Made by a program: the position numbers and the translations under genes. Below are positions 39,097-46,015 of a DNA stretch of 48,347 bases, piece after piece. Each line of letters begins with the position of its first letter. The first letter of the stretch is position 1. The notes below the pieces were generated by a model. The model was not told where the DNA came from, ran no database searches, and was given only the letters and a program-made list of their open reading frames with translations. This DNA comes from a bacterium (GTDB taxonomy: Bacteria; Patescibacteriota; Minisyncoccia; Phycocordibacterales; GCA-002787175), in contig JAUYKQ010000022.1 of assembly GCA_030699905.1 (NCBI GenBank), positions 1-48,347 on the forward strand, written 5' to 3'.

Positions 39097-41061
39097 TTAG
39101 TCCAAGTATATGGTCTTTCCTCCCCCTTCAAACCTCTCCTCCCTTTCAATAAACTCTTCGTCAATGTCAAAGATAAATTCTGACGGGACGTTTACTTGAA
39201 TAGAGCCGTATATCGCTCTTGTGCTGGCGCAAGAAAGATATATTTTCGCGCGCGCTCTCGTAATGCCAACGTAAAAGAGGCGTCGTTCTTCCTCGGCTCT
39301 TTTACCGCTTAACTCCCCTTCTTCCGAGAACCCTTTGTGTGGAAACAGGCCGTCTTCCAGTCCGGTTACGAATACGTAGTCAAATTCCAAACCCTTGGAT
39401 GAATGAACGGTGCACAGTCGAACGGCGTTCAGTTCTTCTTTCAGTTCGTCCTGGTCGCTCTGCAGAGCGGTTTCCGTTAGAAATTTTTCTACCGCTTCTT
39501 CCGGTTTTAGGTTGTCGTATTTGGTTGCGTACGTTACAAGCTCTCGCATGTTTTCCAGTTTTTCCGCGCCTTCCTCCGAACCATAGCCACGGGTTTTTGC
39601 CCTGTCGCGATATTCTTCTTCCAGCCCGCTCTCTTTCATGATGAATTTTACCGTTTGAGACAAAGGTTCTTTAAAAGCTTTTTCCTTTATACCCGACAAT
39701 GTTTGCTTAAAACGAAAATATACGTCTTTGGTTTTTGGCGGAAGTTCGGAGTCCTTTCCCGAAAAAATCTTAAGCATCGCCACTTTGCCGATACCGCGAG
39801 TGGGAACGTTTATTATCCGTTTAATATCCGTAAGGTTTTCGGAAGATAGCGAAGCTCTCAAATATGCAATAACATCTTTTATTTCTTTTCTTTCAAAAAA
39901 CCTTACTCCTAAAACTTGATAAGGCACTCCGGCGGCAAGAAACGCTTCTTCAAGAGCCCGTCCTTGAAAGTTGGCTCTGTAAAGAACGGCTATTTCTTTG
40001 GGCGGTACACCGCGTTCGTTTATAATTTCACCGGCTTTTGTCGCCACAAAGCGAGCTTCGTCGTTTTGGTCGTACGCTTCGTAAAGCGTTACTTTCTCGC
40101 CTTCTTCTTTGCGGGTGAAAAGGTTTTTCTTTTTCCTTTCCTTGTTTTTTTCAATAATGCGGTTGGCGACAGTCAAAATTGTCTGCGTAGAGCGGTAATT
40201 TTCTTCCAAAAGAACCTCTTTGGCGTCAGGATAATCCTTTTCAAAATCCAAAATGTTTTTTATGCTGGCTCCGCGAAACGCGTAAATGTTTTGGTCTATA
40301 TCTCCGACGACGGTTATGTTTCGGTGTTCCGCCGAAATTATTTTAACGATTTGGTACTGGACTTCGTTGGTGTCTTGGTATTCATCAATGTGCACATACT
40401 GCCACATTCTTTGGTACTTCGCGCGAACTTCCGGATCTTTTTTCAAAAGAAATGCTGTTTTTAAAAGAAGGTCGTCAAAGTCCACCGCCTTTTCCGACTC
40501 CAGTATTTTTTCATATTGCCTCCAGATTTTTGAGATGGTGTCGCTTAAAAAACTTCTTGATGCTCTTTTCTCGTAATCGGCGGAAGTGACAAGGTCGCCT
40601 TTTTCACGGCTTATTATTGAAAGTGCCTTTCCCGGTTCCAAGGACTTTGGGTCAATTCCTTCCCTTTTCATGGCTTCTCTTATGGCTTTTTTGGAGTCGT
40701 CCCTGTCGTAAATGGTGAAATGCTTGGGAAGACGGAGCTTCAAGTGTTCAGAACGCAAAATTCTAACACCGAGAGAGTGGAATGTGGAAACATGAGGGAG
40801 TTTAAAATTCAAATCGGAAAGCGAAAAGTTGCCGCCAAGCAAACGCGCGACCCTGTCTTTCATCTCCTTCGCGGCTTTGTTGGTAAAAGTGATTGCCAGG
40901 ATTTTTTCCGGTGGTACGCCGTTTTTGATCAAATGGAGAATTCTGTGGGTGATTGTTTTTGTTTTGCCCGCCCCCGCTCCGGCTATGATAAGAAGAGGGC
41001 CGTCTTTGTGGAGGACGGCTTCTTTTTGTCGATCGTTTAGCTCGTCTAAGTAGTCGGTCAT
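39097..41061 (-). CDS. pcrA: UvrD/PcrA-type superfamily 1 DNA helicase
   Basis: 654 residues. Motif I is GAGAGKTKTI (near residue 28), Ia TFTNKAAKEM, II VHIDEYQDTN, III VVGDIDQNIYAFRGA, IV LLEENYRSTQTIL, V TVHSSKGLEFDYVFVTGLEDGLFPH, and VI ERRLFYVGITRARAKIYLS. It unwinds DNA 3'-5' in nucleotide excision and mismatch-type repair and removes proteins from DNA. uvrD and pcrA cannot be separated from sequence alone. A TATAGT hexamer lies seven bases before the ATG. Confidence 0.95.
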   Translation of the reverse strand: MTDYLDELNDRQKEAVLHKDGPLLIIAGAGAGKTKTITHRILHLIKNGVPPEKILAITFTNKAAKEMKDRVARLLGGNFSLSDLNFKLPHVSTFHSLGVRILRSEHLKLRLPKHFTIYDRDDSKKAIREAMKREGIDPKSLEPGKALSIISREKGDLVTSADYEKRASRSFLSDTISKIWRQYEKILESEKAVDFDDLLLKTAFLLKKDPEVRAKYQRMWQYVHIDEYQDTNEVQYQIVKIISAEHRNITVVGDIDQNIYAFRGASIKNILDFEKDYPDAKEVLLEENYRSTQTILTVANRIIEKNKERKKKNLFTRKEEGEKVTLYEAYDQNDEARFVATKAGEIINERGVPPKEIAVLYRANFQGRALEEAFLAAGVPYQVLGVRFFERKEIKDVIAYLRASLSSENLTDIKRIINVPTRGIGKVAMLKIFSGKDSELPPKTKDVYFRFKQTLSGIKEKAFKEPLSQTVKFIMKESGLEEEYRDRAKTRGYGSEEGAEKLENMRELVTYATKYDNLKPEEAVEKFLTETALQSDQDELKEELNAVRLCTVHSSKGLEFDYVFVTGLEDGLFPHKGFSEEGELSGKRAEEERRLFYVGITRARAKIYLSCASTRAIYGSIQVNVPSEFIFDIDEEFIEREERFEGGGKTIYLD

Positions 41062-41068
41062 GGGGGAT

Positions 41069-41074
41069 ACTATA
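41069..41074 (-). promoter_or_regulatory. -10-like hexamer of the helicase gene
   Basis: The minus strand has TATAGT, seven bases and the ATG at 41061. This is close to the six-base pattern at other genes. Confidence 0.4.
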
Positions 41075-41127
41075 ACATGTAGCTTGGAATATTTTTGTAT
41101 TCCAAAATGTCGTGTGTTCCAGGAAAT

Positions 41128-41136
41128 TGTGGATAA
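41128..41136 (+). promoter_or_regulatory. Isolated strict DnaA box
   Basis: TGTGGATAA within TTGTGGATAACC, with the same 12 bases as the box upstream of dnaA. It lies in the divergent spacer between the helicase gene and the LysM-peptidase gene. It may titrate DnaA or be a chance match. Confidence 0.4.
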
Positions 41137-41203
41137 CCAAAAGTCCTCTTCAAATACGCCTTAACGGCAACATTTTTGGACATTGTCGTCCAATACCTTT
41201 TGA

Positions 41204-41231
41204 TTGACTTTTAAACACATGAGGATATAAT
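41204..41231 (+). promoter_or_regulatory. Sigma-70-type promoter of the LysM-peptidase gene
   Basis: TTGACT (41204-41209), a 16-bp spacer, then TATAAT (41226-41231). The expected start of transcription is near 41238. It gives a leader of about 130 nt before the likely start codon at 41371. Confidence 0.75.
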
Positions 41232-41238
41232 GAACAGC

Positions 41239-41285
41239 ATGTTTGTTACGGGGGCTAAAGCTTAAATGGCTATACAAAGCCATTT
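41239..41285 (+). promoter_or_regulatory. Leader with 8-codon ORF and hairpin
   Basis: Seven bases after the TATAAT an ATG opens an 8-codon ORF (MFVTGAKA, 41239-41265). The hairpin AAATGGCT-ATACAA-AGCCATTT follows at 41264-41285. This could be a leader peptide with a translational switch; no T tract follows. Confidence 0.35.
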
Positions 41286-41370
41286 TATCGAGAGTAAGAC
41301 AGAAATACCTTAATTTTATCGGCTTATTTTACTTAAACAAAAAGACCCTTCCTCACCTAAGAAATTCTAC

Positions 41371-42438
41371 TTGTCGGGGAAGGCGAAAAAAAGAGAAGTT
41401 TTACGTTTCGCTGCAAAATTATTTGTTTTGCGGTTTGCAGTGGGTGTTTTTATTGTGGGAGTACCCGTTTTTGCGCATGCCGGCATAATGTCATTTGTTG
41501 CCGGCATTTTTAGTTCTGAAAAAATCGCTACCGATGCTTCGGCGAGTGTCCTTAACTCTCAAAACATGGACATTTTAAAGGCGGCTTTAAACACAGACCC
41601 CAATCCGGCCAAAGGAGGTGGCGACATAACCATAGTGGGAGGAACCGCCCTGTTGTCTGAAACGGGGCCACAAGGCACTCTCGTTGACATAGAAGACCAT
41701 CTCGCTTCTTCCGGTCAAATAAGTTTATACGTGGTTCGCCCGGGGGATTCTCTTTCCCAGATTGCTCGGATGTTTAACGTATCGGTCAATACCGTTATAT
41801 GGGCTAACGACATTCGCGGTTCTGTTATTCGCGAAGGACAAACCCTTGTGATTTTGCCCATAACGGGTGTAAAACATACGGTAGTTAAAGGTGACACGTT
41901 AGAGAGTATTGCAAAAAAATACAAAGCCGACCTAAAAGAAGTGCTTGACTTTAATAACTTGCCTGAAAACGCCTCCGTTGCTATTGGGGATACGGTTGTT
42001 ATTCCTGATGGAGAAATCGCCGCTCCAAAACCATCGCCTTCTTCTGCCGGCTCTTCAGCCAAGTATGTTAAAGGTGCGAGCGGTCCGAGCTATGAAGGTT
42101 ATTATATAAGACCTATCGTTGGAGGCAGAAAAACCCAAGGACTCCACAGTTATAACGGCGTAGATCTTGCCGCTCCGGTGGGAACACCGATAATGGCTTC
42201 AGCGAGTGGAACTGTCATTGTAAGCAAAGAGTACGGTTGGAACGGGGGCTATGGAAACTACGTTGTCATATCTCACAGTAACGGTTCTCAAACGCTTTAT
42301 GCCCACACTAACAAAAACATCGTATCTGTCGGTCAGCAGGTTGTAAAAGGGCAAGTTGTCGCGTATATAGGAATGAGCGGTCGCACCACGGGTCCTCACG
42401 TGCATTTTGAAATCAGAGGAGCGAAAAATCCATTTTAA
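41371..42438 (+). CDS. secreted LysM-domain M23 peptidase (peptidoglycan hydrolase)
   Basis: 355 residues from a TTG at 41371, since no ATG precedes the signal helix (LFVLRFAVGVFIVGVPVFAHA). Two LysM modules follow: YVVRPGDSLSQIARMFNVSVNTVIWAN and HTVVKGDTLESIAKKYKADLKEVLDFNN. The C-terminal M23 domain has its zinc ligands in HSYNGVDLAAP (H-x3-D after GG) and GPHVHFEIR. It should bind and cut peptidoglycan crosslinks outside the membrane, for growth or separation. The TTG start is uncertain; the frame is open back to 41314. Confidence 0.9.
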   Translation: MSGKAKKREVLRFAAKLFVLRFAVGVFIVGVPVFAHAGIMSFVAGIFSSEKIATDASASVLNSQNMDILKAALNTDPNPAKGGGDITIVGGTALLSETGPQGTLVDIEDHLASSGQISLYVVRPGDSLSQIARMFNVSVNTVIWANDIRGSVIREGQTLVILPITGVKHTVVKGDTLESIAKKYKADLKEVLDFNNLPENASVAIGDTVVIPDGEIAAPKPSPSSAGSSAKYVKGASGPSYEGYYIRPIVGGRKTQGLHSYNGVDLAAPVGTPIMASASGTVIVSKEYGWNGGYGNYVVISHSNGSQTLYAHTNKNIVSVGQQVVKGQVVAYIGMSGRTTGPHVHFEIRGAKNPF

Positions 42439-42456
42439 GTCACAAAACGGTAAGAA

Positions 42457-42603
42457 ACTTTGAATTACGAAATACGGTAAGTGCCCCCCACGAGGGAAAG
42501 CTCCCAAAAAAGTAACCGCTCCAAGGGCGCTTGCCCGGTCTTAGTCACTTTTTTGTGACTTTCCTCGTGGGGGGGGTAAAGCAGGTGTTTCGTAACTCAA
42601 AGT
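42457..42603. repeat. Palindromic repeat element, family III copy 2
   Basis: The ends ACTTTGAATTACGAAA and complement (ending 42603) enclose long complementary arms (CCCCCCACGAGG with CCTCGTGGGGGG) and the shared core with 22069 in inverted orientation. Compared with that copy, the arm reads ACGAGG where the other has AGG, with a matching change on the opposite arm. It lies at the convergent junction of the LysM-peptidase gene and comM. Confidence 0.9.
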
Positions 42604-42661
42604 AGAGTAAGAAAAGAAGCCCTTTCTTTGCATTTAAGATGCTCCGTGCCCCGCACTCATA

Positions 42662-44230
42662 TTACATTATCTCTTCCTTTGGTCTGTAACTTAACGCCTC
42701 TTTTATGTGCTCAATATTGACTTCGTCATCTCCCAGCATGTCTGCAATGGTTCGGGACAGCTTCAGAACTTTGTGATAAGCCCTGGGTGAAAGAGACAAC
42801 CTTTCCGCCGAAAGGCGGACAAAGTTTTTCACTTCGTCAGAAAGAGGAATAACCGCGTCAATGTTTTTTGCGGATAAGTTTCCATTTAAGTCGCCGAGGA
42901 AACCGAGACGTTTTAAACGGTCTTTTTGTTTTTTACGCGCCGACAATATTTTTTCTTTCGCTTCCACGCTACTTCCTTCTTTTTTGTCCGCCTGCAAGTC
43001 CTCGTACTCCATATGGGGAACCTCTATCCACATGTCTATTCTGTCCATAATAGGACCGGAAATTTTTCTTTTATAGCGTTGAATCAGTAAAGGCGAACAA
43101 GTGCAAATTTTCTTTTTACTGCCAAAGTTGCCGCAAGGACATGGGTTTAACGTGGCGATGAGAATAAAATTTGCCGGAAACAAAACGGAACCGCGAGCGC
43201 GGGAAACGGAAACAGTCCTTTCTTCAAGCGGTTGGCGCAAGGTTTCTATAACCCTGCGGTCAAATTCCGGAAACTCGTCCATAAATAAGACCCCTCTGTG
43301 AGCCAGAGTTATCTCGCCCGGTTTAGGGACTGAACCGCCCCCTGTAATGGCAATGTGCGAAGCGGTATGGTGAGGTGACCGCAGCGGCGGGTGTGTCACG
43401 AGTTCTCCTGAAACGGTTCCGGCTACTGAATGTATGGAAGTTACTTCCAGAATCTCTTCAAACGTCAAAGGTGGCAAAAGAGAAGCGAATGCTTTGGCTA
43501 AAAGCGTTTTTCCGGTGCCCGGAGGTCCGTAGAGGGCGATGTTGTGGCCTCCCGCGGCCGCTATTTCCAGTCCCCTTTTGGCGTTCTCCTGTCCTTTTAT
43601 GTCGCTTAAATCAATTGCATATTCCGGTTCCCTGTATTTTACTTTGGTTTTTTCCTGCTTCGTTATGAATTTTTTTATTTGAGAATTTATCTCACTGTCG
43701 TCAGGACCGTCTTTTTCGTCCAGATGGTCTAAAACTTCTTTTAAAGTATGGGCCCCGAAAATGGAAATACCGTCTATAAGAGCGGCTTCGGCGGCGTTTT
43801 CTTTAGGAACAAAAATCTCTTGGAATCCTTTTTCTTTTGCTTCTTTGGCTATGGGCAAAATTCCTTTTACCGGACGAAGGTTTCCGTCAAGAGAAAGTTC
43901 CCCCACAAAAAGTTTCTTTTCCGTTTCAAACTTTATTTCTTCATCCGCCAAAAGGTAAGAAAGAGCCATGGCCAGGTCAAAAAAAGGACCCTCTTTTTTA
44001 AGATCCGCAGGGGCCAATGCTATGACCGTCTTTTGATTTGATTGTTTGGGAGAAGTAAAACCGGCGTGTTTTACCGCGGCCGATACTCGGCCTCGTGATT
44101 CGTCAACTGCTTTGTCCGGAAGTCCGATTAGTGAAAAAGCATTCAGGCCTTTTGAAATGTCGGTTTCCACCGTTATTATATCGGCGCCTAAAATAGATGG
44201 TTGGGCACTGTAAGCGCGAGCGAAAGACAT
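42662..44230 (-). CDS. comM: ComM/YifB-family Mg chelatase-like AAA+ ATPase
   Basis: 522 residues from the ATG at 44230. The N-terminal Lon-protease-like fold is ADIITVETDISKGLNAFSLIGLPDKAVDESRGRV. Walker A is GPPGTGKTLLAKAFA, followed by THPPLRSPHHTASHIAITGGG, Walker B-like GVLFMDEFPEFDRRVIETLRQPLE, and NPCPCGNFGSKKKICTC. ComM is a helicase that helps integrate incoming DNA during natural transformation. Together with pilB and a possible uptake machine this hints at competence, although no ComEC or DprA is in view. Confidence 0.93.
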   Translation of the reverse strand: MSFARAYSAQPSILGADIITVETDISKGLNAFSLIGLPDKAVDESRGRVSAAVKHAGFTSPKQSNQKTVIALAPADLKKEGPFFDLAMALSYLLADEEIKFETEKKLFVGELSLDGNLRPVKGILPIAKEAKEKGFQEIFVPKENAAEAALIDGISIFGAHTLKEVLDHLDEKDGPDDSEINSQIKKFITKQEKTKVKYREPEYAIDLSDIKGQENAKRGLEIAAAGGHNIALYGPPGTGKTLLAKAFASLLPPLTFEEILEVTSIHSVAGTVSGELVTHPPLRSPHHTASHIAITGGGSVPKPGEITLAHRGVLFMDEFPEFDRRVIETLRQPLEERTVSVSRARGSVLFPANFILIATLNPCPCGNFGSKKKICTCSPLLIQRYKRKISGPIMDRIDMWIEVPHMEYEDLQADKKEGSSVEAKEKILSARKKQKDRLKRLGFLGDLNGNLSAKNIDAVIPLSDEVKNFVRLSAERLSLSPRAYHKVLKLSRTIADMLGDDEVNIEHIKEALSYRPKEEIM

Positions 44231-44316
44231 GTTAGACAACCAATGATTGATTGAAAATAATATTAACTATTCTGCTGACTTTGATACTTTTTTGGTCGCA
44301 GGTTATATGGCTCTGG

Positions 44317-44676
44317 CTACTCCAAATGTTTTATACAAGTCGTGGCGGCGGGATTTGCTTCCAATCGTTCTTTTTCTATTTCTTCTCCCCCCACTTCACA
44401 AACACCATATCCCCCGTCTTTGATTCTTTTTAGAGCTTTTATGATTTCGTTGTATCTGGTTTCCAACTGTTTTAATATGGCGGTATTTTCCTCGTATGAT
44501 TCTATACTGTCCGCCGTCTCGTTCTCGTCCGAGGCTAAAACATCCATTTTGTCCGGCAGGGCTTCCCAGTCCGCCGGATTGTCGGGATTTATTCGGCCGA
44601 CACTTTTCAGCTCTTTCACAATGTTTGAAAGCTCTTTTTCCAGCTCTTTTTTAAAATGCTCTTTGTCTATGGTCAT
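44317..44676 (-). CDS. DksA/TraR-family protein with altered zinc finger
   Basis: 119 residues from the ATG at 44676; upstream in-frame sequence runs into a palindromic element and is not coding. A helical N-terminus (IDKEHFKKELEKELSNIVKEL) is followed by the family turn ILKQLETRYNEIIKALKRIKDGGYGVCEVGGEEI..RLEANPAATTCIKH. The usual four cysteines (CxxC..CxxC) are reduced to C-x2-G and C-x2-H, so zinc binding is probably lost or weak. Family members bind RNA polymerase at its secondary channel. A TATGCT extended -10 lies seven bases before the ATG. Confidence 0.85.
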   Translation of the reverse strand: MTIDKEHFKKELEKELSNIVKELKSVGRINPDNPADWEALPDKMDVLASDENETADSIESYEENTAILKQLETRYNEIIKALKRIKDGGYGVCEVGGEEIEKERLEANPAATTCIKHLE

Positions 44677-44683
44677 GAAGAAA

Positions 44684-44692
44684 AGCATAGCA
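44684..44692 (-). promoter_or_regulatory. Extended -10 of the DksA-like gene
   Basis: TGC-TATGCT on the minus strand, seven bases before the ATG at 44676. Confidence 0.4.
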
Positions 44693-44727
44693 TGGCTCGT
44701 GAAACATGCAAGACATTGAAAAAATAT

Positions 44728-44868
44728 CCTTGAATTACGAAATGGTGTTGAGGCGAGGTTTGAGAGGCGCCTTCGGAGGCGCGGCTGGCGCCGGAGAGAG
44801 AAGATTTTTAGTAAAAAATCTTTGTGCGCCACGAAGACCTCGCCGAAAAAGACATTTCGTAATTCACA
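44728..44868. repeat. Palindromic repeat element, family II copy 2
   Basis: The inverse complement of the element at 16645 with about five differences. In its 10-bp hairpin one G:C pair is replaced by A:T (both sides changed). It lies between two minus-strand genes, upstream of the DksA-like gene. Confidence 0.9.
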
Positions 44869-44907
44869 GAAAATATGGGACATATGACACGAAACATGTT
44901 CCACTCA

Positions 44908-45894
44908 CTATCTGACCATTTTTATCGTAAGTTGTCTTCTTAGAATTTCCTCAAATGTGTCGGGGTTTGAAGTTATTACAAGAGTGGAACGGTCGGGAAA
45001 AGAATAAAGAAGCAAAATATTGCCGGACTGGTCTTTAAGGGCTCTTACATCTTTGTTTTTTATTATAAAATCCTGAAATTCGCCGTAATAAGTCGGTCTG
45101 GTGGTTGTCGCGCCCGCAGTCATTTTCTTTATGGCCGGACTTAAAATCGGTCCAAGGTCATGAGTCAAGTTCTTTTCCCAAGAAAGCATTCCGGCAAAAG
45201 CATTTTCAAAATTGTCCACTCGCGTTATGAAAAACGGCTGGTTTTCTATGAGAGAGTGAATGCCAAACATCGCCGGGCCTGTCAGCGTGCGCAAAAGAGC
45301 CGCCGGAGCGTCAGTTTCCAGAATCAATATGAAGTCGCCACCCGAAACCACTGTTTTTTCAAGACCGTCGTTTTGAACAAAGTACATTCCGACTACTGAA
45401 GTCAGAGAGAGGGGTGATTCCACCGAAGCGTTTAAATAAGCCGAAACATCGCTCCCCTTTTTACCGGTAATATCCACCTCTTTCTGGGTGTCCGCGGAAA
45501 ACAAAGGAGAAAAAGAGAAATTGTTTTCAAGCGGACTGTTTTTTTTGTTCCAAAAATACACTCCTCCCCATGCTCCGGCTCCCAATATAATGAGAAATAA
45601 AGCGACCACCACAAGGCCGGTTCTTCTTTCAGGTTTTTCAGGAGCCGTTAAACTGTAACCCTCCTTTTCATTGCGTCTTTTGTCTTCGGCTATTACTATT
45701 TTACCGATACTTCCTTTTTTACTTTTGAGAGCTTCGGCTACGTCGCCTTCGTATGTGCGCAAAGGTTTCAAAATCCGGTCGTTGTTTTTTGTCCGTTCCG
45801 GCGGTTCTTTTGGAATGTATTCCCCGTTAGGAAAAGGAGTGGACGGTACCATGTCTTGCGGTATCAAGTTGTTTGATTGTTTTTGAGCAAACAT
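44908..45894 (-). CDS. single-pass membrane protein of unknown function, 328 aa
   Basis: A hydrophilic N-terminal part of about 90 residues (probably cytoplasmic, rich in Pro, Lys, Arg), one membrane helix (TGLVVVALFLIILGAGAWGGVYFW, about 92-115), and about 210 extracellular residues (VDITGKKGSDVSAYLNASVESPLSLTSV.., GGDFILILETDAPAALLRTL, RSTLVITSNPDTFEEILRRQL). I do not recognise the family. It lies downstream of pnp on the same strand, after its terminator, so probably has its own expression. Confidence 0.65.
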   Translation of the reverse strand: MFAQKQSNNLIPQDMVPSTPFPNGEYIPKEPPERTKNNDRILKPLRTYEGDVAEALKSKKGSIGKIVIAEDKRRNEKEGYSLTAPEKPERRTGLVVVALFLIILGAGAWGGVYFWNKKNSPLENNFSFSPLFSADTQKEVDITGKKGSDVSAYLNASVESPLSLTSVVGMYFVQNDGLEKTVVSGGDFILILETDAPAALLRTLTGPAMFGIHSLIENQPFFITRVDNFENAFAGMLSWEKNLTHDLGPILSPAIKKMTAGATTTRPTYYGEFQDFIIKNKDVRALKDQSGNILLLYSFPDRSTLVITSNPDTFEEILRRQLTIKMVR

Positions 45895-45970
45895 AAAGGC
45901 GTTCGCGATGCGAAGTTAAGTTAATTCTCTCAAATTTTTCGGTTACACGCAAAAGATATCTTTTCAAAAA

Positions 45971-46012
45971 CAAAAACCGCCCCGTACGCGCTTGTCGCGG
46001 ACGGGGCGGTTT
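45971..46012 (-). terminator. Terminator of pnp
   Basis: AACCGCCCCGT (45975-45985) pairs perfectly with ACGGGGCGGTT (46001-46011), with a small inner CGCG/CGCG stem. A T-rich tail follows on the minus strand. It starts a few bases after the pnp stop. Confidence 0.85.
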
Positions 46013-46015
46013 TCC

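Noticed and set aside
44677-44904. Longer N-terminus of the DksA-like protein
   Set aside because: The extra 76 codons run through the family II element; the ATG at 44676 has a -10 hexamer and begins the family-like sequence.
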